Below are positions 20,060-27,856 of a DNA stretch of 36,488 bases, piece after piece; within the stretch, counting starts at the first letter, position 1; every line of letters starts with the position of its first letter. This DNA is from Candidatus Harrisonbacteria bacterium RIFCSPLOWO2_01_FULL_44_18 (GTDB taxonomy: Bacteria > Patescibacteriota > Minisyncoccia > UBA6257 > WO2-44-18), in the NCBI GenBank assembly GCA_001817915.1, contig MHJJ01000007.1, forward strand, positions 20,020-56,507, in the 5' to 3' direction. The notes under the pieces are model-generated. The model saw only the letters and a list, made by a program, of their open reading frames with translations. It was not told where the DNA came from and did not search any database. Both the position numbers and the translations under genes were made by a program.

Positions 20060-21169
20060 AGTATTCTTGATTGGCATTAGAATATAGAAATAAGAGACGT
20101 CTTCGGGAGATTTAAGAATTGCCGGTTTGTTTTCTCCGTTTAATCCAAAAATGATTTTCTCCGAATCCAACGCTTTCAGGCCATCCATTAGATAACGCCA
20201 ATTAAAGGCGACTTCTTTAAAATCAGGGCCGTTAACTTTCGCGGGGACTAAATAATGATTCTCTCCAAGATATTGGCTGGCGGAATAAATTTCCAAAATC
20301 TTTTTATCTTTAACTTTTAATTTGATGTCGTTATTTTTTCCGCTAAAACTGCTTACTAATTTTACGGCATTAATAAGCGGCTCGCGTTCAACTTGTATTT
20401 CAGTTTCTATATCTTTGGGAATTATCTGTTCATAATCGGGATAGACGCCGTCAATAAGCCGAGAAATTAATTCCAAATCATTGGTTTTTAATAAAATTTG
20501 GTTTGAATCGACAAAAATGCTGATCGATTGATTTTCTTTAAAAACTCTCAATATTTCTTGAGTAGTTTTAAGCGGAATTATTATTTTAAAACCGCGGTTA
20601 AAATTAGCTCCAAATTGATTTGACGCCAAAGTTTTTTCAGCCAAACGAAAACTGTCGGTAGCCGCTAATTTTAAAATTGTTAATTGAAAATCCAGAAGAA
20701 TGCCGCTGATTTCCGGTCGAATTTCAGAAATTTGAGCAGCGCTAAGAACTTTCAGAATAGAATTTTTAAGGATCGCGGGTTCAATTTCCAAATAATTTTT
20801 AGAGTTTTCAATTTTTGGAATAATCGGAAATTCTTCCTCGTTTAAACCCTGAATTTTAGCTTCGTAATTGTCGGTTTTTAATATAAGAGTGTTATTATCT
20901 TGTTCCAAACTTATCCGTTCACTGTCGCTGTTATTAACAATGCTGTATAAAGTGCTGAAGGGCACGGTAATGCCGCCTTCTTCAATGATTTTTCCTAATA
21001 TTGACTTACTAATCGCTAAATCTAAATTGGTGGTGGAAATCCTAATTTGATTATTATCAGTTTTCAATAAAACATTTTTTAAAATCGGCAGATTATTATT
21101 TTCAGAAACTGCTTTTTCCACAGCGCTCAACCCTTCTTTTAGATTGTTTCTTAATATTATTAATTTCAT
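20057..21169 (-). CDS. dnaN: DNA polymerase III beta sliding clamp
   Basis: Ring-shaped processivity clamp. 370 aa, three similar domains (about 1-120, 125-245, 250-370). It begins MKLIILRNNLKEGLSAVEKA, has LPILKNVLL in domain 1, ATDSFRLAEK in domain 2 and ends FYILMPIKNT, the usual 'y.lMP.r' C-terminus near the peptide-binding pocket. Downstream of dnaA on the same strand, the classical order. No Shine-Dalgarno. Confidence 0.97.
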   Translation of the reverse strand: MKLIILRNNLKEGLSAVEKAVSENNNLPILKNVLLKTDNNQIRISTTNLDLAISKSILGKIIEEGGITVPFSTLYSIVNNSDSERISLEQDNNTLILKTDNYEAKIQGLNEEEFPIIPKIENSKNYLEIEPAILKNSILKVLSAAQISEIRPEISGILLDFQLTILKLAATDSFRLAEKTLASNQFGANFNRGFKIIIPLKTTQEILRVFKENQSISIFVDSNQILLKTNDLELISRLIDGVYPDYEQIIPKDIETEIQVEREPLINAVKLVSSFSGKNNDIKLKVKDKKILEIYSASQYLGENHYLVPAKVNGPDFKEVAFNWRYLMDGLKALDSEKIIFGLNGENKPAILKSPEDVSYFYILMPIKNT

Positions 21170-21380
21170 TATTAATATAATTAGTAGTAGTTGTAGGGAC
21201 TGTTTAATTGTTGATAATGATCATATTTTCCAGTAAATACGGGCTTAACGCGTCATTCGGCATGTTAATAACCGGCGAATTTCTTGAGTAAAAATTGTTA
21301 ATTAATTACGGCTAAGTTTTTTTAATTAACAATTTATTAAGCATTTATTCAGTTGATATAAACATTTTCATCATTACGAA
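21170..21380. other. dnaA-dnaN intergenic region, candidate replication-origin half
   Basis: A 211-bp AT-rich gap. It contains TGTTGATAA (21209-21217), 8 of 9 bases of a DnaA box on the minus strand. An AT-only hairpin AAATTGTTAATTAA/TTAATTAACAATTT (21292-21305 with 21322-21335) is followed on the minus strand by TTTTTA, so it may instead be the dnaA terminator. It has no ORF. Too few boxes to assert an origin here. Confidence 0.35.
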
Positions 21381-21387
21381 TTACGAA
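21374..21387. repeat. heptamer repeat (ATTACGA)2 at the dnaA stop codon
   Basis: Two units ATTACGA ATTACGA; the minus-strand TAA of dnaA (21381-21383) is in the second. Confidence 0.6.
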
Positions 21388-22748
21388 TTGCTTTCTTTAT
21401 CGATCGTGTCTTTTATCATTAGAACTTTTTGACTGAAATCGTGACTCTTATTAATTTCCCGAGAAACCTTTTCGTAAGCGTACATTGCCGTGGTATGGTC
21501 TCTTTTTCCTATTTTTTCTCCGATATAAGGATAAGACAAGTCCAGCAGGTCTCTTAATAAATATATAGCGACTTGTCTCGGTTCAACAAACTCTTTTTTT
21601 CTGCATTTGCCGGCAATATCAGCCGGTTGAATATCAAAATAATCGGCGACTTTTTTAATGATTAAATTCGGATTTACATTGTGCGACGATTGTTTAACCG
21701 TTTCATTGATGATTTGCTCCGCCATTTTTGCGTCAACTTCAACATTTTTGACTTGCCGGTAGAATAAAATTCTATTAAGAGCGCCATCGAGTTCCCGTAA
21801 ATTCTTTTGAATTTTATTGGCAATCAAAGATATTACGCCTTCATCCAAAGAAACTCCTCTTTCTCCAAGTTTCGTTTTTAAAACTGCCATTCTAAGTTCG
21901 TAGTCCGGATATTCTATGCGGGCGATCATGCCGCCTTCGAATCTGGACCTTAATCTTTCATGCAGGGCTGGCAGAAAATTTGGCGGCCTATCGGAAGAGA
22001 TGATGATTTGGCGGCTATTCTCATAGAGAGTATTAAAAGTGTTGAAGAATTCTTCTTCGGTAGTTTTTTTGCCGCCGATTGATTGAATGTCGTCAATTAT
22101 TAAAACGTCAACCCCTCGGTATTTGCTTTTTACCGGCTCCATATTTTTTGATCTTACACCCGCGACCACGTCATTGATAAATTTTTCTGAAGGTACGTAT
22201 CTTACTTTTACTTTATTTTTATAGCGATTTTTTATTTCATTGCCAATGGCTTGGATTAAATGAGTTTTTCCCAAACCAACTCCGCCGTGTATAAAAAGGG
22301 GATTGTATTTTTTGCCAATGTCGTCTATGACTGCCGAAGCGGCGGCATAAGTCATTTCATTTGAAGAACCTACCACGAAAGAATTTAAAGTGTAGCGAGG
22401 ATTGAGATTGGTTTCCGGATCCAATTTAAATTCCGGGAAAATCAACTGACTATTGTTTTCCAGGTCGGTTTCTTTGTCCAAGAGGGCAGGAGATGGATTT
22501 TGATTAAGATTGACGATAAAATCAACTTTTTTGGTATTCTCATCTATTGATCTTAAGGCGCCAAGAATAATTTTGTGGTATTTTGTTTGGACCCAATTTT
22601 TCGCGAAGTTGTTTGGCAGCGCGACCAAAGCCACGCCATCTTTTTTTTCAATCAATTGGCTGTTCTTTAGCCAAGTAATAAAATTTGGCCTTGAAATTTG
22701 AAGTCCTATCTCTCCTAAAACTGATTGCCAAAGTTGATTAAGGTCCAT
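21381..22748 (-). CDS. dnaA: chromosomal replication initiator DnaA
   Basis: AAA+ initiator that melts the origin. 455 aa: domain I (about 1-90, LWQSVLGEIGLQISRPNFIT), linker, AAA+ domain with Walker A HGGVGLGKTHLIQAIGN (about 155) and Walker B VDVLIIDDIQSI, sensor ISSDRPP, arginine finger RLRSRFEGG, and domain IV DNA-binding signature EPRQVAIYLLRDL...GEKIGKRDHTTAMYAYEKV. Complete. Promoter candidate 22758-22785 ends 9 nt before the ATG, so the mRNA has almost no leader and no Shine-Dalgarno. Confidence 0.98.
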   Translation of the reverse strand: MDLNQLWQSVLGEIGLQISRPNFITWLKNSQLIEKKDGVALVALPNNFAKNWVQTKYHKIILGALRSIDENTKKVDFIVNLNQNPSPALLDKETDLENNSQLIFPEFKLDPETNLNPRYTLNSFVVGSSNEMTYAAASAVIDDIGKKYNPLFIHGGVGLGKTHLIQAIGNEIKNRYKNKVKVRYVPSEKFINDVVAGVRSKNMEPVKSKYRGVDVLIIDDIQSIGGKKTTEEEFFNTFNTLYENSRQIIISSDRPPNFLPALHERLRSRFEGGMIARIEYPDYELRMAVLKTKLGERGVSLDEGVISLIANKIQKNLRELDGALNRILFYRQVKNVEVDAKMAEQIINETVKQSSHNVNPNLIIKKVADYFDIQPADIAGKCRKKEFVEPRQVAIYLLRDLLDLSYPYIGEKIGKRDHTTAMYAYEKVSREINKSHDFSQKVLMIKDTIDKESNS

Positions 22749-22757
22749 TGTATTTCA

Positions 22758-22785
22758 ATTCTACTACCACACCTCAACGATTCAA
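22758..22785 (-). promoter_or_regulatory. candidate dnaA promoter
   Basis: Minus strand TTGAAT (22780-22785), 16-bp spacer, TAGAAT (22758-22763), 9 nt upstream of the dnaA ATG. Confidence 0.45.
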
Positions 22786-22789
22786 AATA

Positions 22790-22900
22790 TGACAATCGGA
22801 TAACCTGTTGATTTCTTGTGGAAAACTCATTTTTTAAAAATAACCCCGAATTGATAAAATTCTATATTAAGTTTATTATTGATTTATCGGAACCTGTTTC
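22790..22900. other. candidate oriC region with degenerate DnaA boxes
   Basis: In the divergent dnaA-rpmH gap, TGTGGAAAA (22817-22825; complement TTTTCCACA) fits the relaxed DnaA box TTWTNCACA. It is preceded by the spaced partial boxes TGTTGATTT (22806-22814) and GGATAACCTG (22797-22806). The adjacent stretch is very AT-rich (TTTTTTAAAAATAA, TATTAAGTTTATTATTG). The neighbourhood rpmH-rnpA-yidC-jag versus dnaA-dnaN is the ancestral bacterial origin context. Confidence 0.5.
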
Positions 22901-22963
22901 AATAATACTCCCTAAGCGTGTTGTTCGTCAAAATAATTAAGATAGGTTCTAAAGGTCAAATTT

Positions 22964-23098
22964 ATGTCACGAACATATCAACCTAAAAAACGAAAAAGAA
23001 GGCGAACGCATGGTTTTTTGAAAAGAAGCCGTACGCACGGCGGCCGGCGCGTACTTAAAGCACGGCGCAGAAAAAGAAGATATCAACTCACGGTTTAA
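22964..23098 (+). CDS. rpmH: 50S ribosomal protein bL34
   Basis: 44 aa, almost all basic: [20 protein letters not shown], then [20 protein letters not shown] and the terminal LTV. Matches bL34 end to end. A weak AAAGG lies 9 nt before the ATG. First gene of the rpmH-rnpA-yidC-jag operon. Its stop is followed by a three-unit heptamer array. Confidence 0.95.
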   Translation: MSRTYQPKKRKRRRTHGFLKRSRTHGGRRVLKARRRKRRYQLTV

Positions 23099-23118
23099 TC
23101 GCTAGTCGCTGTTTACTA
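23095..23118. repeat. period-7 repeat between rpmH and rnpA
   Basis: TTA 23095, CTA 23102, CTG 23109, CTA 23116: 7-bp spacing. The rpmH stop (23096-23098) overlaps the first unit, and the rnpA ATG (23118) overlaps the last. Confidence 0.75.
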
Positions 23119-23438
23119 TGTTAGCTAAAAGTTATCGGCTCCCGATCCAATTATTTTATAAAAAAACTGGTAAGGTTTTTCGGAGCCGGAATTTTCTATT
23201 GAAGATTTTTGTTCCGGAAACGGATCATAGCCGGCTTGGAGTCGTGATCAGCCGAAAAGTTTCTCCAAAAGCCGTTGAAAGGAATAGATTAAAAAGAATC
23301 GTTTTTAATGTCTTCCGAGAAAAGATAGGAACTTTGCCGACTAAAGATTATTTAGTCATTTTATCGCCTAACGCCTCTCGACTTGATAAACCAGAATTTA
23401 TAAAAGAATTTTCCAAAATCCTAACACCTAACACCTAG
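23118..23438 (+). CDS. rnpA: ribonuclease P protein component
   Basis: Protein subunit of RNase P, aiding 5' maturation of tRNAs. 106 aa with the RNR signature SRKVSPKAVERNRLKRIVFN (about 45-65). N-terminus MLAKSYRLPIQLFYKKTGKV is usual. Contained between two heptamer arrays; its TAG stop lies in the second. Confidence 0.94.
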   Translation: MLAKSYRLPIQLFYKKTGKVFRSRNFLLKIFVPETDHSRLGVVISRKVSPKAVERNRLKRIVFNVFREKIGTLPTKDYLVILSPNASRLDKPEFIKEFSKILTPNT

Positions 23439-23440
23439 TT
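23421..23440. repeat. heptamer repeat (CCTAACA) between rnpA and yidC
   Basis: CTA at 23421, 23428 and 23435 (CCTAACA CCTAACA CCTAGTT), ending just before the yidC ATG at 23443. The rnpA TAG stop is within it. Confidence 0.85.
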
Positions 23441-23442
23441 TC

Positions 23443-24189
23443 ATGTCCACTCTATTTAACGAAATTTTATATCGACCGCTTTTCAACGCCTTAATTTTTC
23501 TTTACGAGTATATTACTTTTGAAGATTTGGGCATAGCGATTATTTTGCTGACTATTGTTGTTCGCGTGATCCTTTTTCCTCTTTTTTACAAAAGTTTTAA
23601 AAATCAGACTTTACTTCAAAAGCTGCAGCCGGAGATTCAGAAAATTCAGCACGACCACAAAGATAATCGAGAAAAACAAGCCCAAGCGATGATGGAACTT
23701 TATAAGCAACATAAAGTTAATCCCTTCTCGGGGTTTTTAATGCTATTCCTTCAACTCCCTATCCTTATCGCGCTTTATAAAGTTTTTTTAAACGGATTTA
23801 CCGAAATTGATGTCGGTAGTTTATACAGTTTCATCCCGCGTATTTCTCAAATAGACAGTTCTTTCTTGGGCTTGATCAATTTAGGGGAGAAGAGTATATT
23901 TATTGTTATCTTGGCAGCTGTTTCGCAGTATTTTCAAGGCAAGCTAAGTTTGCCAAAGATTGAAAAAGGGAAAGAATTGCCAAAAGCCGCTCAGATTGGC
24001 CGGCAAATGGTTTTCATCGGCCCGATCTTAACTGTCGTAATTCTATTTTCTTTGCCGGCGGCGGTGGGATTATACTGGCTAACTACTTCCGTTTTTTCGA
24101 TCGGACAGCAAATAGTCATTAATCGGAAAATTTATGGATCTGGATCTAACAGCAACAATAAAAAATCTTCTGGAAATGATGGGTCTTAA
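23443..24189 (+). CDS. yidC: YidC/Oxa1 membrane protein insertase
   Basis: Inserts and folds inner-membrane proteins. 248 aa, gram-positive-type short form without the large periplasmic domain: helix FNALIFLYEYITFEDLGIAI, conserved Arg in TIVVRVILFPLFYKSFKNQ, cytoplasmic hairpin (QKIQHDHKDNREKQAQAMMEL), then helices around FSGFLMLFLQLPILIALYKV and the C-terminal pair (FIGPILTVVILFSLPAAVGL). Its 3' end overlaps jag by 56 bp. Confidence 0.95.
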   Translation: MSTLFNEILYRPLFNALIFLYEYITFEDLGIAIILLTIVVRVILFPLFYKSFKNQTLLQKLQPEIQKIQHDHKDNREKQAQAMMELYKQHKVNPFSGFLMLFLQLPILIALYKVFLNGFTEIDVGSLYSFIPRISQIDSSFLGLINLGEKSIFIVILAAVSQYFQGKLSLPKIEKGKELPKAAQIGRQMVFIGPILTVVILFSLPAAVGLYWLTTSVFSIGQQIVINRKIYGSGSNSNNKKSSGNDGS

Positions 24190-24565
24190 CGACCTTGCCG
24201 TCAATTTTGATTCCGAAAATAAAAAGCTGACCGTTTTTATAAATGAGGGTGAATGGCTGAAAAAATGGCTGCCGTATCTTGTGGCAGACCTTGAGCATAT
24301 AGTCAGATTATTAACCAAGAAGCATAATCAGGAAAATGTTTTTGTTGACATTAATAATTACCGCAAAGAACGCGAAGAAATAATTTTGCAATTAGCCAAA
24401 GCGGCGGCGCAAAAAGCTTTATTAAATAAAGAGGAAATAAAACTGCCCGCCATGAATGCTTATGAGCGGCGATTAGTGCATGTGGAGTTAGCTACTAGGC
24501 CTGATGTAAAGACCGAAAGTATCGGGGAAGGAAAGGAACGTTATGTCATCGTAAAACCGATATAA
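24134..24565 (+). CDS. Jag/KhpB family RNA-binding protein (R3H domain)
   Basis: 143 aa. The KH-like region (about 1-80, NLLEMMGLNDLAVNF...) includes an atypical GEWLKKWLPYLVADLEHIVR, followed by the R3H domain (about 82-143) with NYRKEREEIILQLAKAAAQK, then LPAMNAYERRLVHVELA and GKERYVIVKPI. It lacks the N-terminal Jag-N domain of longer homologues. Sits directly after yidC, the usual place, and overlaps it by 56 bp; start MDLDLTATIKN. Confidence 0.9.
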   Translation: MDLDLTATIKNLLEMMGLNDLAVNFDSENKKLTVFINEGEWLKKWLPYLVADLEHIVRLLTKKHNQENVFVDINNYRKEREEIILQLAKAAAQKALLNKEEIKLPAMNAYERRLVHVELATRPDVKTESIGEGKERYVIVKPI

Positions 24566-24605
24566 TTCTCGAATTGGAATCGTCAAGTTGATTCGCGCTG
24601 TATTC

Positions 24606-25679
24606 TTATAGCTCCAGAGAGTAAATTCTTTGATCGTAGCGATTTATAAAAAGCAGACGATTGCCTTCTATGGATAAATTGGTGGCGTCGATTTTAACGT
24701 CGCTGCCAAAAAATATCGGCGCGAAAAATCCTTCCGCCAGCTCCAGAACATAAAAATCATCTCTAGAATAAATTTTTTTGCTAAGATAATCGTCCGGCAA
24801 AATTGTTCTTGAAGGCATTGTTTCGGGCGCCGCGCAATAAATTTTATCGGTCACATATAGACATTTTGACGGTAAAGTCGTCGGCGTAATATTGGCAAGC
24901 AAATTATTATTTTTATCAATTAGATCCAGACGATTATTTATTGAATTGCCGGTGAATTTGAGAGCCGATTGTCCGTCGGGCGACCAATTAAGCATTAGGC
25001 CGGCCTCGTCTTTGATAATCGCTCGCAGCGTTTTTTTGTCTAAATCAAAACTCCATAACTGATTGCTGACCAGCGCTGATGGTTTTTGAATGAGATAAAT
25101 TTCTTCAGGCGCAATCCATTTTAAATCCAAATCTTTTTGAGCCAGTTTTAGAATTTCTTTTGATTTTTTGTCGGCGAGATTAAGGATATTTAAGGCGCTG
25201 GCGCCCCCATTGGTTTTTAAATAAGCAATTTTGGTTGAACTTGAATCCCAAGTGGCGGCTGTAGCGCCTTCAGGCAACGGCATTGAAGAATTATCACTGC
25301 TGTCAAAAATAGTAAATACAGTTTGGTAGGGATACCCAAAAGCAATCAAAACTTTTGTTTGATCCGGCGAGGGATCGGCAAAATGGATATTTTTGAGATT
25401 CAAGGATATGACTTTTTCATCTTGGCCTTCTTGAGTGATTTTATAAACTTCGCCGGTATCGTTTATATAATAAATATTATTGGTTTGGCGATTTACCCAA
25501 TAGTTGACTGCTCGTCCCGCGGAAACTGCTTTTAATTTTTCTTCGGGAATTTCGGTTGGCGCGGCTTTAGGGGTGGGGAAAACTACCGGCTTTAAGAAAT
25601 ATCGCCAGCCAAAATATAAGCCGATGACCGCCGATATTGCCGCCAGAACTTCCATTGATATAATAAACGATTTTCTCAT
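24606..25679 (-). CDS. membrane-anchored beta-propeller-like protein
   Basis: 357 aa. One N-terminal membrane helix (about 8-28), a Pro/Thr-rich linker, then repeats resembling a TolB/WD40-type propeller (DPSPDQTKVLIAFG, AATWDSSSTKIAYLKT, LNWSPDGQSALKF). Predicted outside the cell. Last gene of the minus-strand secretion-like cluster, preceded by a conserved leader element (25680-25755) also found before the gene at 35691-36410. Function unknown. Confidence 0.75.
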   Translation of the reverse strand: MRKSFIISMEVLAAISAVIGLYFGWRYFLKPVVFPTPKAAPTEIPEEKLKAVSAGRAVNYWVNRQTNNIYYINDTGEVYKITQEGQDEKVISLNLKNIHFADPSPDQTKVLIAFGYPYQTVFTIFDSSDNSSMPLPEGATAATWDSSSTKIAYLKTNGGASALNILNLADKKSKEILKLAQKDLDLKWIAPEEIYLIQKPSALVSNQLWSFDLDKKTLRAIIKDEAGLMLNWSPDGQSALKFTGNSINNRLDLIDKNNNLLANITPTTLPSKCLYVTDKIYCAAPETMPSRTILPDDYLSKKIYSRDDFYVLELAEGFFAPIFFGSDVKIDATNLSIEGNRLLFINRYDQRIYSLEL

Positions 25680-25755
25680 CCCGTTAGAAGTGGAACCTGT
25701 TATGAAATTGACCTTTTAACATTGAGTTTCATTTTATCTCTCGTATAGCTATGAC
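25680..25755 (-). promoter_or_regulatory. conserved leader element, copy 1
   Basis: Read on the minus strand, CTATACG at the 5' end, AAAGGT in the middle and GGTTCCACTTCTAACGGG directly before the ATG are shared with 36411-36488. An inverted copy of CCCGTTAGAAGTGG lies at 25770-25784, giving a 14-15 bp stem with a 75-nt loop. Confidence 0.6.
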
Positions 25756-25790
25756 GGCCGAGCGTGGCGCCACTTCTAACGGGATTCATG

Positions 25791-26735
25791 CTATTGGTAC
25801 CCGGCTATTTTAACATCTATCTGTATCTTTGTATTTTCTACATCTTGAGCCAAATCTTCTATTTGGTTCTGCAGACTTAATAATTGCATAAAATGCGCCT
25901 CGGCTGTATTTCTCAAAACATCCATATTATAAAAAGTGTCCTGGGGTATTGGTTTGCCCGTGTTGAGGGCGTCAATAGCGATGAATTGCTGATTTAGAGC
26001 GGCGTCGGCAAATTTTATCACTTCATCTCTTTTCGCTTCGGCTTGCGCAATCAAAGGTGGAAGGACAGTAAGGGCAATATGTCTAGCAGGTTGTTCTAAG
26101 GCAGTGAGTTCATTATAAAAGTCGCTGCCGTATATTACGGTACCAACGGTGACCGCAAGAGTGATAGAGTCATTGATTTCTTCGAGTGTAATATCCGCCC
26201 TGTTTCTCGCGCTTAAAATTTTGCCCGTTGCTTCAGCCGCTTTAGTTTTTATTGATTCAATGCCAGCGATTGTTTGCGGACTGGCTATATTTTCGGTTGG
26301 TAATGTGAGCGCTGGCGCCTTAACCGTCTCCAATTGCAATCCTCCGGGTTCGCGCAGAGTTACCAAACCCGGATCAATAGTGAAAAGAATTATGTAGGCG
26401 CCTAAAAGCAGAGCGAGCCCGACAATGGCTTGAGTTATTCTGTCCACTGCGTCTTGTCTGCGTGAGGCATTGCCGGCTGAAACCGTATATTCAATCGCTC
26501 CCCAGACAATCATCGCGAAAGCCACTAATCCGACTACCCCCAAGCCCCAGTTATATATCGCTTTAATGAATTGACCAAGACTGGTAACTTCGCCTGCCGG
26601 GAGGCCGGGTATTGACACGTTAAGTTGGTAACCTTCCGCGAAAGAGGAAAGAGGAAAGAGGAAAGAGGAAAGCAAAATAAAACTAGCCAAACCAAAAGCG
26701 ATAAAACCAACTTTTTTCCTCGTTATTGTTTTCAT
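25791..26735 (-). CDS. pilin-like membrane protein (VirB2/TrbC-type)
   Basis: 314 aa. Signal peptide (about 1-33), then two membrane helices (about 62-85 and 103-122) separated by the short cytoplasmic loop GNASRRQDAVDRITQAIVGL, the arrangement of VirB2-like pilins in this phylum. A long helical C-terminal extension (about 150-314) is not part of classical VirB2. The signal peptide core LSSFLFPLSSF is encoded by four AAAGAGG heptamers (26641-26668). No Shine-Dalgarno. Confidence 0.75.
   Translation of the reverse strand: MKTITRKKVGFIAFGLASFILLSSFLFPLSSFAEGYQLNVSIPGLPAGEVTSLGQFIKAIYNWGLGVVGLVAFAMIVWGAIEYTVSAGNASRRQDAVDRITQAIVGLALLLGAYIILFTIDPGLVTLREPGGLQLETVKAPALTLPTENIASPQTIAGIESIKTKAAEATGKILSARNRADITLEEINDSITLAVTVGTVIYGSDFYNELTALEQPARHIALTVLPPLIAQAEAKRDEVIKFADAALNQQFIAIDALNTGKPIPQDTFYNMDVLRNTAEAHFMQLLSLQNQIEDLAQDVENTKIQIDVKIAGYQ
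26641..26672. repeat. heptamer repeat (AAAGAGG)4 in the pilin-like signal peptide
   Basis: Four perfect units then AAAG; on the coding strand CCTCTTT read in all three frames gives SSFLFPLSSF. Confidence 0.9.
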
Positions 26736-26737
26736 TA

Positions 26738-26758
26738 TTCTTAATTACCAATTACTAA
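26738..26758. repeat. period-7 repeat at a stop codon in the secretion cluster
   Basis: TTCTTAA TTACCAA TTACTAA; the minus-strand TAA of the gene at 26741 lies in the first unit. Confidence 0.6.
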
Positions 26759-27424
26759 CTTTATTGATTCGTTTGCTTGCTCTATTTCGTTCGCGCGGTT
26801 TTTCGCGTTTACGCTTAAATTAATTTCGGCGCTACGTTTGCCTCCGGTTATATTCAGATCTAATATCTCCGGATTAGCGACCGCGCCGCTGGTTTTTTGG
26901 CCATTAGCCGACCACTCGACAATTAATTGGCTAAGATCGGCGATATTAAAGAAGTAGGGCAGGGCGCGAAAACTGTTCAATCCGCTTCGAATTCGATTAT
27001 TGGCGTAGGGAGCGTCAATTACGACTTGGGGACTAACAATGGGTATTGTTATGGATTTTTCCAAGTCGCCCAAAGTTTTATATTTTATTACCGTCATTCT
27101 GATTTGATGAGTTTGGTCGGCAAAGTTGGCAACCGCAAAATTAAACTTTTTAATTCCCTTGCCCGTTTTTTGTAATTTATTATCGAGATACCAGCGAATT
27201 TCATTTTTCGAAAGATCGGCGATTTTATTTTTATCAACCAACTCGAAATTTACTTCTACGGGCGCGCCGCGCGAAGGAAGAATTCTGCCTAAATAATCAG
27301 AAGGCGCGTAGCTGCTTGCTTTCCAAGTAACCAGAAATTCCGGAGCGGCTTGCGAAAAAGAGGAAAGAGGAAAGAGGAAAGAGGAAAGCAGGAAAATTAC
27401 GATCAATATTTTGTTCATGTTCAT
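26741..27424 (-). CDS. secreted Ig-like-domain protein of the secretion cluster
   Basis: 227 aa. Signal peptide MNMNKILIVIFLLSSFLFPL, cleavage near SQAA, then a beta-rich region (LVTWKASSYAPSDYLGRILP, PVEVNFELVDKN, IVEWSANGQKTSG) suggesting one or two Ig-like domains. No membrane anchor. Its signal peptide carries the same heptamer array as its neighbour's (27357-27384). Likely an exported accessory factor; function unknown. Confidence 0.7.
   Translation of the reverse strand: MNMNKILIVIFLLSSFLFPLSSFSQAAPEFLVTWKASSYAPSDYLGRILPSRGAPVEVNFELVDKNKIADLSKNEIRWYLDNKLQKTGKGIKKFNFAVANFADQTHQIRMTVIKYKTLGDLEKSITIPIVSPQVVIDAPYANNRIRSGLNSFRALPYFFNIADLSQLIVEWSANGQKTSGAVANPEILDLNITGGKRSAEINLSVNAKNRANEIEQANESIKLVIGN
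27357..27388. repeat. heptamer repeat (AAAGAGG)4 in the Ig-like protein signal peptide
   Basis: Four perfect AAAGAGG units followed by AAAG, as at 26641, in an otherwise unrelated gene. Confidence 0.9.
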
Positions 27425-27426
27425 TG

Positions 27427-27804
27427 TTAAGATTTTGCCCTTGCCGCCAATGTTCCGCCCTTTGGCGTTTTAACTTTTGCCGCCATTTGAGCCATTTGAC
27501 CGCTTTTTGCGAGCGCGCCCTCTGGATGCCGGTCAGCCCAAATGACTATAAGAACGCCAACGGTGCGTAATGGCAGAGCGCCGACATAAGGGACTAATTC
27601 AGCCACGTTGGCAATAAGATCCGCGGTGCCTTTCACCCCTTTCATTCTAAAATAAACCTGCGTGACCGGAAATGTTAGAGCATCAATGATGAAAAAATCA
27701 TCAAACGCGAAAAGAACCAGAATTATCCCGACTAAATCAGTAAAGCCGAGGTACATTAGTAAAAACACCGCTTCTACTATTGAAATTTTAGGTTGATGTT
27801 CCAT
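27427..27804 (-). CDS. small multi-helix membrane protein of the secretion cluster
   Basis: 125 aa with three hydrophobic stretches (about 10-32, 38-52, 70-92) and a basic, Ala-rich C-terminal tail (KTPKGGTLAARAKS). Not a recognised Vir homologue; position between VirB4 and the pilin-like genes suggests an inner-membrane component, possibly VirB3-like in role only. Confidence 0.65.
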   Translation of the reverse strand: MEHQPKISIVEAVFLLMYLGFTDLVGIILVLFAFDDFFIIDALTFPVTQVYFRMKGVKGTADLIANVAELVPYVGALPLRTVGVLIVIWADRHPEGALAKSGQMAQMAAKVKTPKGGTLAARAKS

Positions 27805-27807
27805 ATT

Positions 27808-27856
27808 CCCAGTTCCCAGTTCCCAGTTCCCAGTTACTAATTACCAGTTACTAGCC
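27808..27856. repeat. heptamer repeat (CCCAGTT)4 plus degenerate units
   Basis: Four perfect CCCAGTT units (27808-27835), then ACTAATT ACCAGTT ACTAGCC in phase. It lies upstream of the 125-aa gene; the virB4 stop (27837-27839) is inside it, and its last residues (LVTGN) are repeat-encoded. Confidence 0.9.
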
